Positions 37,139 through 45,288 of a DNA stretch of 64,000 nucleotides are shown here, piece after piece. The notes under the pieces are model-generated. The model was not told the origin of the DNA. It worked only from the letters and a program-made list of their open reading frames with translations, and did no database searches. The first letter of the stretch is position 1; each line of letters starts with the position of its first letter. This stretch comes from Azospirillum brasilense (GTDB lineage Bacteria > Pseudomonadota > Alphaproteobacteria > Azospirillales > Azospirillaceae), in contig NZ_QOKV01000009.1 of assembly GCF_008365405.1 (NCBI RefSeq), forward strand, positions 124,001 through 188,000, in the 5' to 3' direction. A program made the position numbers and the translations under genes.

Positions 37139-38158
37139 TTACGGGTTGGCCTTGCGGAGCTGGTCGAGTTCGGACTGCAGCAGGGTCATCGTGTCGGTGC
37201 CGATGGTCGCGGCGTGCTTCTCGTAGACCGGCGCCACCTTCTGAAGCATGCGCTTGCGCTCCTCGGCGGACAGCTCGTTGACCTGCATGCCGAGTTCCTT
37301 CAGGCGGGCGAGCGACGTCTCCGACTGCTCGCGATTCACCCGGCGCTCCTCGGTGCGGGCCACCGCGGCGCAGGACTGGAGCACGTCACGCTCGGCGGAG
37401 GACAGGTCGTCCCAGATCTTCTTGGAGAACAGGATCACCGCCGGCGTGTAGGCGTGGTTGGTGACCGACAGGTACTTCTGCGCCTCGTAGAACTTGCCGG
37501 TCTCGATGTTGGCGTAGGGGTTCTCCTGCCCGTCGACCGCGCGGGTCTCCAGCGCCGTGAACAGCTCGCTGAAGGCCATCGGGACGGCGTTGGCGCCCAG
37601 CGTGGAGAAGGTGTCCATGAACACCGGATTCTGCATCACGCGGATCTTGGTGCCGCCCAGATCCTCCCATTTCTGGATGGGCCGACGGGAGTTGGTCAGA
37701 TTGCGGAACCCGTTCTCCCAATAAGCCAGATTGACCAGCCCGACACCCAGGAGCTTCTCGGACAGCTGCTGGCCGACGGCGCCGTCGAGGATGCGGTCGG
37801 CCTCCTTCTCGTTCTCGAACAGGAAGGGCAGGTCGAAGACGCCCATGGCCGGCACCAGCGAGGCGAGCGGCGAGGTGGAGGCCACCACCATGTCCAGCGA
37901 GCCGCCGCGCACATGCTGCACGGCTTGCACATCGCTGCCCAGCGAGGCGTTCCAGAAGCTCTGGATCTTCATCTTCCCGCCGGACTTCTCGGCCGCGCAG
38001 GCGGTCAGCGCCGAAACCCCGCTGGCGAAGGGGTGATCCTGCGCGACGGCGGCCGAGAGGCGCATGGCGCGCTCCGCGGTCTGCGCCTTGGCCGGGACAC
38101 CGGCGAACAGCGCCGCCACGGCGACCGTCAGGACGATGGAGAGTTTATCGACGTTCAT
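37139..38158 (-). CDS. TRAP transporter substrate-binding protein (DctP family), 339 aa
   Basis: Periplasmic DctP binding protein with a signal peptide (MNVDKLSIVLTVAVAALF, cleavage near VPAKAQ). The DctP core FWNASLGSDVQAVQHVRGGSLDM and the carboxylate-binding Arg region (LGGTKIRVMQNPVF) are present. A GGAG site lies before ATG 38158. It is the first gene of the TRAP/enolase/GntR operon. Confidence 0.93.
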   Translation of the reverse strand: MNVDKLSIVLTVAVAALFAGVPAKAQTAERAMRLSAAVAQDHPFASGVSALTACAAEKSGGKMKIQSFWNASLGSDVQAVQHVRGGSLDMVVASTSPLASLVPAMGVFDLPFLFENEKEADRILDGAVGQQLSEKLLGVGLVNLAYWENGFRNLTNSRRPIQKWEDLGGTKIRVMQNPVFMDTFSTLGANAVPMAFSELFTALETRAVDGQENPYANIETGKFYEAQKYLSVTNHAYTPAVILFSKKIWDDLSSAERDVLQSCAAVARTEERRVNREQSETSLARLKELGMQVNELSAEERKRMLQKVAPVYEKHAATIGTDTMTLLQSELDQLRKANP

Positions 38159-38231
38159 AGGGGCGCTCCTCCGATCCGCATTTTCCAGGGCACCGGTTCT
38201 GTGCCGGTCCCGAAAGGTTGATGACGCGCAC

Positions 38232-38253
38232 AATGCCTGATGCATCAGGCATT
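38232..38253. promoter_or_regulatory. perfect 22-bp palindromic operator, probably for the GntR regulator
   Basis: Exact inverted repeat with half-site AATGCCTGATG, 74 bases before the first gene of the TRAP operon. On the minus strand TTGCTA lies at its upstream edge and CATTGT 17 bases on, so the palindrome covers the likely promoter spacer. Binding by the GntR protein at 33185-33859 is inferred. Confidence 0.7.
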
Positions 38254-38429
38254 AGCAAGGTCGTTCGCATGCGAAATCGAACCGCTGGATTACCGGCGGT
38301 GGGCGTGATCGGTGCGGCGGCACGAACAAGGCAACGTACGAAGAGCGGGAGCGCCGATGTGGTGTGAGGATGATCAAGGCAGGAGGAGGTCGGCGTCCTC
38401 CTGTGGCACGGTGCCGTTCCGTTCCGGCG

Positions 38430-39557
38430 TCAGGGCGCCGCACCATCCTCCGCCGCGGCGAGCGCCGCCTTCCAGGCCACGGCGGCGTACCGGAAGCGGT
38501 GAGCATCCTGACTGGCGCCGTCCAGCAGGGCCAAGCCGCTGTCCATGTCCCGCCGTCCGGCGGCCCAGCGGTCCGCGATGGACGATGGCGAGAAATCGAA
38601 TCCCTTGGCCGCAAGCTCGTGGCTCGCCGCCTGATAGGCCATGTGGATCAGCGTGGCGGAGGCTCCCATCGGTTCGATCCTCTCGCGCAGTTCGAACTCC
38701 CGCCGCAGCGCCTGCACGCTCCGGCGGGCGTGGCTGGCGAACAGCAGGTCGTTGGTGCGCTCCAGGACGGCGTCCAGCGAGGCGGGGCGGGCGCTGCGCA
38801 GGCTGAAAAGCTCGACCGCGAAGCAGACCATGTCCCGGTCGAGCGGTTCGGTGAAGGGCAGATCGAGCGGCAGATTGTTGGTGTAGCCGGGATCGCAGAA
38901 CAGGCGGCCACCGATCTCCATCGGCGGAAAGGCCGGGGTGATGGCGGCGCTCGCCATGATGTGCTCGGGCCGGATCTCGTCCCGGCTGTTGTCGAAATAA
39001 ACCTCGTCTCCGGTTTCGATGTCGACGCAGCCGGCGGAAAAGCGGACCTCGGCGCGGTTGAGCAGGTCGAAGTCGATCAGGCGCTCAAGAGTGTCCCGCA
39101 ACGGCGACTGATCGTAGAGCGCCACGTCGTTGGGCACCCAGGGGAGCACCGACCACAAGCCGGGGAAGCGGTGCCGGAAGATGCTCGGCCGTCCGAAGAG
39201 CGTGGCCATGACGGCATGGGCGCCGTTGTAGACCTGCCGGGCTTTGGCAGGGCTGTGGGGCAGCAGCCCGGAGGTGTGGAGGGTCGCCTCCCGCCAGAAC
39301 TGGTGAAGGCGTTCGAGGCGCCGCTCGGGAGGATTCCCGGCCAGGATCGCTCCGGTGATCGCGCCGATGGAGGCGCCGATGATCCAGTCCGGCTGAACGC
39401 CGCGGCTGTGCAAGTGTTCGTAGGCTCCGGCGTGGTAGGCGCCGAGCGCGTTGCCGCCGCCCAGCACGAGCACGATCCGAGGGCGTTCATGGGACGGGCG
39501 GGATGACAGAGCGTCGACGGCATTCGGTCCTGAACCGGAAACCGCGGATCGAGACAT
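38430..39557 (-). CDS. patatin-like phospholipase family protein, 375 aa
   Basis: Serine acyl-hydrolase of the patatin family. The oxyanion stretch GGGNALGAYHAG is near residue 33 and the nucleophile elbow GASIG puts Ser at residue 63. The dyad aspartate motif reads DPG (CDPGYTNN) instead of the usual DGG or DGA, but Asp is kept. GGAAGG lies 9 bases before ATG 39557. It stands alone between the TRAP operon and the metal cassette. Lipid substrate and role are unknown. Confidence 0.88.
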   Translation of the reverse strand: MSRSAVSGSGPNAVDALSSRPSHERPRIVLVLGGGNALGAYHAGAYEHLHSRGVQPDWIIGASIGAITGAILAGNPPERRLERLHQFWREATLHTSGLLPHSPAKARQVYNGAHAVMATLFGRPSIFRHRFPGLWSVLPWVPNDVALYDQSPLRDTLERLIDFDLLNRAEVRFSAGCVDIETGDEVYFDNSRDEIRPEHIMASAAITPAFPPMEIGGRLFCDPGYTNNLPLDLPFTEPLDRDMVCFAVELFSLRSARPASLDAVLERTNDLLFASHARRSVQALRREFELRERIEPMGASATLIHMAYQAASHELAAKGFDFSPSSIADRWAAGRRDMDSGLALLDGASQDAHRFRYAAVAWKAALAAAEDGAAP

Positions 39558-39782
39558 CGGCATCATCCTTCCGTTGGCCGTTCGCATTCATCGGCATCTC
39601 GCACTTGCGAAATGGCCGCTCCGACAACGTCCAGCAAGCCCTGAGCCTCTTTCCCTTCGGGATTTCATGGAATGAGCCGCGCCGGGTTTGCCGGCGACTG
39701 GCCCGCGTGCTTGAGGATTGGCGCGGTCCCGCCGTCAGAGCGCCGATGGACAAATCCTGCTTCAGCAACCTGAAAAACCCTC

Positions 39783-39813
39783 TTGACCCTGTAGTGACTC
39801 CAGGGTTCAGGAT
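39783..39813 (+). promoter_or_regulatory. MerR-type metal-responsive promoter
   Basis: A TTGACC -35 box overlaps an inverted repeat ACCCTG/CAGGGT, followed by a CAGGAT -10-like box after 19 bases. Long-spacer promoters of this pattern are bound by MerR-family metal sensors such as CadR, PbrR and ZntR; the cadA promoter of Pseudomonas has nearly the same ACCCT-AGGGT repeat (from memory). No merR-type gene is in the window, so the sensor must be encoded elsewhere. The rest of 39558-39880 holds nothing else I can identify. Confidence 0.75.
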
Positions 39814-39880
39814 GGCGCACGACAGGCCGCCGCGTGTTCGTCCCCACCGCGGCCCCTCATATCGCCGGTCGGAGTGGATC

Positions 39881-42088
39881 ATGCAGGACGAGACGATGGA
39901 GGCCGCTCCGCCAGTCACCGGGCAGGCCTTGCGCTACAAGGTGGCGGGGATGGATTGCCCGAGTTGCGTCGGCAAGATCGAAACCGCGTTGCGGCGTCTG
40001 CCGGGGGCGTCCGGAGTCGGGCTCAACCACCATTCGCAGATTTTGCGGCTGACGCTGGACGAGGCGGCGACGCCGCGCGCGACGGTCGAGGCGACGATCC
40101 GCGGGCTTGGGTTCGGGGTGGAGCCCGCCGACACGATCCATGTCGCCGAAAGCGGTGCGGCGTTCGACACCGCCATCGGGACGGAACCGCCCTGGTGGCA
40201 GACCGGCCGGGGCCGGATCGTCATCCTGATCGGACTGCTGGTCGGGGGCGGCTCCCTGTTGTCCTGGCTGGCGCCGGCCGTGGCGGATTATGCGCCGATG
40301 CCCGCCGCGCTGGTCGGGCTGGCCGTTTTCGGGCGCCGCGCCGTCCGGCTCGCCCGCTCCGGCTCGCCCTTCAGCATCGAGATGCTGATGTCGGTGGCGA
40401 CCCTGGGCGCGCTCGTCATCGGGGAGACGGAGGAGGCCGCGGTGGTCGTCCTTCTCTTCGCCATCGGCGAGCTGCTGGAGGGTGTCGCCGCCGGAACCGC
40501 CCGGTCGGGCATCCGGGCGCTGTCGGCGCTGGTCCCGCGGACCGCGCTGCTGATCGAGGGGGAGAGCGCCCGCGCGGTGCCGGTGGAGCGGCTGGAGGTC
40601 GGGCAGCTCGTTCTTGTCCGGCCCGGCGACCGCGTGTCCGCCGACGGCGTGGTGGAGGAGGGCGAGTCCGACATCGACGAATCCCCGGTGACCGGCGAGT
40701 CCGTGCCGGTCGCCAAATCCGTGGGCTCCCCGGTCTTCGCCGGCGGCATCAATGCCACCGGGGTCCTGCGCGTCCGCGTCACCCGCAAGGCGTCGGACAA
40801 CACCATCGCCCGCATCGTCCAACTCGTCGAAGAGGCGCAGGCCGCCAAGTCTCCCACCGCGCGCTGGATCGAGCGGTTCAGCGCCCGCTACACGCCCGCC
40901 GTCATCGCGGTGTCGGTCCTGACCGTCCTGGTGCCGCCGCTCGGCTTCGGCGGGGACTGGCACAGCTGGATCTACCGCGGTCTGGCGCTGCTGCTGATCG
41001 GCTGTCCCTGCGCGCTGGTCCTGTCCACCCCGGCCGCCATCGCTTCCGGGATCGCCGCGGGCGCCCGGCGCGGTCTGCTCATCAAGGGTAGCGCCGCGCT
41101 GGAGGCGATCGGCAAGGTGCGGACCATCGCCTTCGACAAGACCGGCACGCTGACCCTGGGGCAGCCGCGCGTCACCGACATCGTTCCGCTCGACGGGACC
41201 GAGCGCACGCTGCTCGGCCTCGCCGCCACCGTCGAGAACGGCTCCGCCCACCCGCTGGCCCGCGCCATCCTGGAGCGCGCGGCGGCGGATGGCGTGCCGC
41301 TGCGCCCGGCCCGCGACCGCAAGGCCGTTCCGGGGCGGGCGGTGCAGGCCGTGGTCGGCGGGCGCCTGATCGAGGTTGGTTCCCCCCGTCACGCCGTCGA
41401 GCGGGGCAGCGCCGGAGCCTTGCCCGCCGACACCGTCGCCGCCTTCGAGGAGGAGGGCAAGACGGTCGCCGCAGTCCTGGCGGACGGACGGCCCATCGGC
41501 CTTCTGGCGCTCCGCGACGAGCCGCGGCCCGACGCCGCCCAGGGGATCGCCGCCCTGCGCGGGCTTGGCGTGCGCAGCGTCATGCTGACCGGCGACAACC
41601 GCCGCACCGGTCAGGCGGTCGCCCGGACGCTGGGCCTTGAGGTCGAGGCCGAACTGCTGCCGGAGGACAAGCTGCGCGCGATCGCCGGCCTGAAGGGGCA
41701 GGGGACGGTCGCGATGATCGGCGACGGCATCAACGACGGCCCGGCCCTCGCCGCCGCCGACGTCGGCATCGCCATGGGCGGCGGCACCGACGTCGCGCTG
41801 GAGACCGCCGACGCCGCCCTGCTGGGCAACCGGGTCGAAGGGGTGGCCGAACTGGTCACCTTGTCGCGGGCGACTTTGGCGAACATTCATCAGAACGTCG
41901 CCTTCGCCCTCGGCCTGAAGGCGGTTTTCCTGGTGACGACCCTGTTCGGCATCACCGACCTGTGGCTGGCCATCCTGGCGGACACCGGGGCCACCATCAT
42001 CGTCACGCTCAACGCGCTGCGCCTGCTTCGCCGCAAGGGCGGACACCTCCCGGCTTCGCAGCCGGTCTTTGGAAGGAAGGAATCATGA
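39881..42088 (+). CDS. P1B-type heavy-metal efflux ATPase (Zn/Cd/Pb type), 735 aa
   Basis: Cation-exporting ATPase. The N-terminal metal-binding domain has GMDCPSC (C26, C29). The phosphatase motif is TGES (PVTGES), the membrane CPC motif (IGCPCALV) lies near residue 375, the phosphorylation motif DKTGT near 420, HP (SAHPLA) near 465 and GDGIND near 620. The CPC motif with a single CxxC N-terminal domain and the MerR-type promoter fits a Zn/Cd/Pb exporter of the ZntA/CadA/PbrA group. A GGAG site precedes ATG 39881. The lspA gene overlaps its stop by 4 bases. Confidence 0.94.
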   Translation: MQDETMEAAPPVTGQALRYKVAGMDCPSCVGKIETALRRLPGASGVGLNHHSQILRLTLDEAATPRATVEATIRGLGFGVEPADTIHVAESGAAFDTAIGTEPPWWQTGRGRIVILIGLLVGGGSLLSWLAPAVADYAPMPAALVGLAVFGRRAVRLARSGSPFSIEMLMSVATLGALVIGETEEAAVVVLLFAIGELLEGVAAGTARSGIRALSALVPRTALLIEGESARAVPVERLEVGQLVLVRPGDRVSADGVVEEGESDIDESPVTGESVPVAKSVGSPVFAGGINATGVLRVRVTRKASDNTIARIVQLVEEAQAAKSPTARWIERFSARYTPAVIAVSVLTVLVPPLGFGGDWHSWIYRGLALLLIGCPCALVLSTPAAIASGIAAGARRGLLIKGSAALEAIGKVRTIAFDKTGTLTLGQPRVTDIVPLDGTERTLLGLAATVENGSAHPLARAILERAAADGVPLRPARDRKAVPGRAVQAVVGGRLIEVGSPRHAVERGSAGALPADTVAAFEEEGKTVAAVLADGRPIGLLALRDEPRPDAAQGIAALRGLGVRSVMLTGDNRRTGQAVARTLGLEVEAELLPEDKLRAIAGLKGQGTVAMIGDGINDGPALAAADVGIAMGGGTDVALETADAALLGNRVEGVAELVTLSRATLANIHQNVAFALGLKAVFLVTTLFGITDLWLAILADTGATIIVTLNALRLLRRKGGHLPASQPVFGRKES

Positions 42089-42588
42089 AGACGACATGGA
42101 CGGCTCCGTCCGCCGGCCTGAGACTGGCGGGTGCCATCGGCGCCATCGTTCTGGTCCTCGACCAGTTCACCAAATGGGCGGCGCTGGAGCATCTCCTGGC
42201 GCCGCCGCGGCTGATCGAGGTGGCGCCCTTCCTGAATCTGGTGCTCGGTTTCAACACCGGCGTCAGCTTCGGGCTTCTGGAGAACGACAGCGCCTACGGA
42301 CCCTGGCTGCTTTCCGGGGCCGCGCTGCTCGTCGTCGCGGTTCTGGTGGTGTGGGCGGCCCGCTCGGACAGCCGCGCCGAGGCGGCGAGCTTCGGCGCGA
42401 TCGCGGGCGGTGCGGTGGGCAACGTTATGGATCGCCTGCGCCAGGGCGCCGTCACCGACTTCATCGACCTCCATGCCTTCGGGTGGCACTGGCCGACCTT
42501 CAACGTCGCCGACATCGGGATCACCGGCGGCGTCGGGCTGCTGCTGGTCTCCGGGCTGTGGCCGCGACAGACCGGCAAGCAGTCCTGA
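42085..42588 (+). CDS. lspA: signal peptidase II (lipoprotein signal peptidase), 167 aa
   Basis: Membrane aspartyl protease that cuts lipoprotein signal peptides. The catalytic aspartates are D116 (GNVMDRL) and D143 (FNVADIG), matching D114 and D141 of the E. coli enzyme. Four hydrophobic helices are visible. AAGGAAGG lies before the ATG, which overlaps the ATPase stop. A metal-cassette lspA recalls PbrC of the lead-resistance operon of Cupriavidus. It is probably a second, cassette-specific copy, but the rest of the genome is not visible. Confidence 0.93.
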   Translation: MKTTWTAPSAGLRLAGAIGAIVLVLDQFTKWAALEHLLAPPRLIEVAPFLNLVLGFNTGVSFGLLENDSAYGPWLLSGAALLVVAVLVVWAARSDSRAEAASFGAIAGGAVGNVMDRLRQGAVTDFIDLHAFGWHWPTFNVADIGITGGVGLLLVSGLWPRQTGKQS

Positions 42589-42627
42589 GCGCAAGCTTCA
42601 CTGGTGGACATCGAGGAGAAAACGACA

Positions 42628-43278
42628 ATGACCGCCCATCCATTCAACCGCCGCCAAGCGGTGGCGCTGCTCGGCGCCATCGGCCTGTTGGGCGGCGCGC
42701 CCATGGCCCTGGCGCAATCCCCGGCCACCGCACCAGCTCCGGCGGTCCCCGCGACGGCGACGACTCCGCGCGTCCTGGGCAGCCCCGACGCTCCGGTGGA
42801 GGTCGTCGAATACGCGTCCCTCACCTGCCACCACTGCGCCACCTTCCACAACGAGGTGTTGCCCCAGGTGAAGAAGGAGCTGATCGACACCGGCAAGATC
42901 CGCATCGTCTACCGGGATTTCCCGCTGGACCGGGCGGCTCTCGATGCCGCCGTCCTGGCCCGCTGCGTGCCGCCCGGACGGTACTTCGCCATCCTGCCGG
43001 TGCTGTTCGCCAAGCAGGACGACTGGTCCCACGCCAAGGACCCGCGCGAAAGCCTGACCCGCTACGGCCTGCTGGCCGGCTTGCCGAAGGAGACCTACCA
43101 GGCGTGCCTGGACGATCAGGTCCTCGGCGACGCCATCCTCCAGTCGCGCCTGGACGGTGCGGAGAAGCACCAGATCGATTCGACCCCGTCCTTCGTGATC
43201 GACGGCAAGACGCACAAGGGGGTGCTGAGCTACGAGGCGTTCCTGAACGTCGTGCGGCCGCTCCTCCCGCCCTCCTGA
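42628..43278 (+). CDS. DsbA-like periplasmic thiol-disulfide oxidoreductase, 216 aa
   Basis: Thioredoxin-fold exported protein. A twin-arginine-like signal (NRRQAVALLGAIGLLGG) ends near MALAQ. The active site is C67-H-H-C70, and the cis-proline stretch STPSFVI is near residue 185. GAGGAG lies 9 bases before ATG 42628, so I rejected the ATG at 42604. Members of this DsbA/DsbG-like group reduce or oxidise periplasmic proteins. In the metal cassette it may protect metal-sensitive thiols or bind metal; this is inference. Confidence 0.9.
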   Translation: MTAHPFNRRQAVALLGAIGLLGGAPMALAQSPATAPAPAVPATATTPRVLGSPDAPVEVVEYASLTCHHCATFHNEVLPQVKKELIDTGKIRIVYRDFPLDRAALDAAVLARCVPPGRYFAILPVLFAKQDDWSHAKDPRESLTRYGLLAGLPKETYQACLDDQVLGDAILQSRLDGAEKHQIDSTPSFVIDGKTHKGVLSYEAFLNVVRPLLPPS

Positions 43279-43341
43279 TGACCCGGCGCACCGCCCGCTT
43301 CAACGGTTCCACGGACTGACACACGGCATCGGACTGAACAC

Positions 43342-44313
43342 ATGGCACATCATCACGGTCATGGTCACGATCAGGGGCACGATCACACGCACGGCCACGG
43401 CCACGGGCATGGCGAAGCGGGCCACAGCCACGACATGCCGACGGTGACCGAACGCAGCGAGCGCAAGGTCTTCTGGGTGATGCTGCTGACCGGCGGCTTC
43501 ATGCTGGCCGAGGTGGTGGGCGGCATCGTTTCCGGCTCGCTGGCGCTGCTCGCCGACGCCGGGCACATGCTGACCGACTTCGCGGCGCTGGCGCTCGCCT
43601 GGTTCGCCTTTCGCCTCGGCCGTCGTCCGGCCGACCCGCTGCGCTCCTACGGCTACCACCGCTTCCAGGTGGTGGCCGCCTACACCAACGGGATCAGCCT
43701 GTTCGCCATCGCGCTGTGGATCGTCGTCGAGGCGGTGGGACGCCTCTTCGATCCGGTCGAGGTGATGGGACCCCAGATGCTGGTCATCGCCACGCTGGGG
43801 CTGCTGGTCAACATCCTCGCCTTCTGGATCCTGAGCCGTGGCGGGAACGGGAACCTCAACGTCCGCGGGGCCGCCGTCCATGTTCTCGGCGACCTTCTCG
43901 GCTCGGTCGGCGCCATCGCCGCCGCTCTGATCATCCTGTGGACCGGCTGGATGCCGATCGACCCGATCCTGTCGGTGGTGGTCGCCCTGCTCATCCTGCG
44001 CAGCGCCTGGAGGATCACCAAGGAGGCCGGGCACATCCTCCTCGAAGGCACCCCGCCGGGCATCGACGCGGCCAGCGTCGGCGCCGCCCTGGGCGAGGTC
44101 GCCGGGGTGTCGGACGTCCACCATGTCCATGTCTGGTCGCTCAACACGGAGCGTCTCCTGCTGACCCTGCACGCGGTCGTCGAGGACGGCGCCGACCGGA
44201 ACCGGGTGCTGCGCGACGTCAACCGGGTTCTGGAGGAACGGTTCGGCATCCGGCACGCCACGGTGCAGCTGGAGCACGGCGGCTGCGCCCACGCCGACCA
44301 GGGGCATCGGTAA
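43342..44313 (+). CDS. cation diffusion facilitator (CzcD/ZitB-like Zn exporter), 323 aa
   Basis: CDF-family cation/proton antiporter. The N-terminal tail carries a dense His/Gly/Asp stretch (about residues 3-30), a metal-binding feature of Zn transporters. The transport site HxxxD appears in LADAGHMLTDF. Six hydrophobic helices are followed by a C-terminal domain (VSDVHHVHVWSL). It exports Zn(II) or Co/Cd from the cytoplasm. It ends the cassette and converges on the IclR gene with a 5-base gap. Confidence 0.94.
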   Translation: MAHHHGHGHDQGHDHTHGHGHGHGEAGHSHDMPTVTERSERKVFWVMLLTGGFMLAEVVGGIVSGSLALLADAGHMLTDFAALALAWFAFRLGRRPADPLRSYGYHRFQVVAAYTNGISLFAIALWIVVEAVGRLFDPVEVMGPQMLVIATLGLLVNILAFWILSRGGNGNLNVRGAAVHVLGDLLGSVGAIAAALIILWTGWMPIDPILSVVVALLILRSAWRITKEAGHILLEGTPPGIDAASVGAALGEVAGVSDVHHVHVWSLNTERLLLTLHAVVEDGADRNRVLRDVNRVLEERFGIRHATVQLEHGGCAHADQGHR

Positions 44314-44318
44314 CGCGG

Positions 44319-45203
44319 CTACCGCGGATAGCCGGCGAACTTGTTGACGGAGATCGAGGTCGCCGCCACCTGCACGTGCCGGGCGAGTTCCTGCTCGGCC
44401 GTCTCCGGCGTCCAGCGGGTGGTGGGGACGGAGATGTTCAGGCCGGCGACCGCGTGCCCATGCTCGTCGGTGATGGCGGCGGCGACCGAGATGTCGCCCA
44501 TCACCGTCTCGTTGGTCACCACGGCGTAGCCTTTTTCCGCCGCCTCCTGCACGCGGGCGCGCAGCCGGCCGGGGTCGTTCACGGTGAAGGGGGTGAGCGG
44601 GCGAAGGTCGGTGCGGGCCAGGATTTCCTCCCGCTCCTCCTCCGAGAGGCGCGACAGGATGGCGGTGCCCGAGGCGGTGAAGTAGGCGGGCAGCCGGCTG
44701 CCGACCATGATGTCGATGTTCACCAGATGCCGGCCGGGAAAACGGGCGACGAAGACGATCTCGTGGCCGTCCAGCTCCTGAAGGTTGGCGGTCTCGCCGA
44801 CGCTGCGGCTGATGTCCAGCAGGTAGGGTGACGCCTTCTCGATCAGTTCGTTCGCCCGCAGGTAGTTGTAGGAGAATTGCAGCAGCTTCGGGCTGAGCGC
44901 GTAGTTGCGCGTGCCGTGGACGCGCCGCAGATAGCCCAGCGTCTCCAGCGTGTAGACCAGGCGCTGGGCGGCGCTGCGGTCCAGCCCCGCCGCCCTGGCG
45001 ATCTCGGACAGCGGCATCTGCCGGTGCGGGCCGTCGAAGGCGTGCAGGATCTGGAAGGTCTTTTCGGTCGAGCCGACGAACAGCGACGACGCGCGCGGGT
45101 CGGCCTTCGGCTTCACGGCCGGCGCGGTGTCGGTCTGTTGGGCGTCGCCGCCCGCCGTGCCGTCCGCCATGCCGCCCGTCCTGGTGGTCTTTCCGGCCTT
45201 CAT
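44319..45203 (-). CDS. IclR-family transcriptional regulator, 294 aa
   Basis: A charged, disordered N-terminal tail of about 40 residues precedes the winged helix (MPLSEIARAAGLDRSAAQRLVYTLETLGYL, about 60-110). An effector-binding domain follows (MGDISVAAAITDEHGHAVAGLNISVP). I chose the ATG at 45203 (MKAGKTT); later starts are possible. It is the last gene of the FAD-dehydrogenase/ABC/DapA operon and probably controls it. Confidence 0.9.
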   Translation of the reverse strand: MKAGKTTRTGGMADGTAGGDAQQTDTAPAVKPKADPRASSLFVGSTEKTFQILHAFDGPHRQMPLSEIARAAGLDRSAAQRLVYTLETLGYLRRVHGTRNYALSPKLLQFSYNYLRANELIEKASPYLLDISRSVGETANLQELDGHEIVFVARFPGRHLVNIDIMVGSRLPAYFTASGTAILSRLSEEEREEILARTDLRPLTPFTVNDPGRLRARVQEAAEKGYAVVTNETVMGDISVAAAITDEHGHAVAGLNISVPTTRWTPETAEQELARHVQVAATSISVNKFAGYPR

Positions 45204-45246
45204 GGGTGCTCGTCCTCGCGTCGTCGGCATGGTTCGCCTACGCATA

Positions 45247-45266
45247 GCATCCGGCGCGCCGGATGC
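45247..45266. promoter_or_regulatory. 20-bp perfect palindrome before the IclR gene
   Basis: Exact inverted repeat with half-site GCATCCGGCG, between the DapA-like stop and the IclR start. It could be an operator for autoregulation, or a stem-loop that separates expression of the regulator from the rest of the operon. No T-run follows. Confidence 0.5.
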
Positions 45267-45288
45267 CACGCGCAAGCGTTGCCACCGG

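Noticed and set aside
39503..39880. N-terminal extension of the metal ATPase from an upstream ATG
   Set aside because: It would cross the MerR-type promoter, and the ATG at 39881 has a good ribosome site and begins just before the metal-binding domain.
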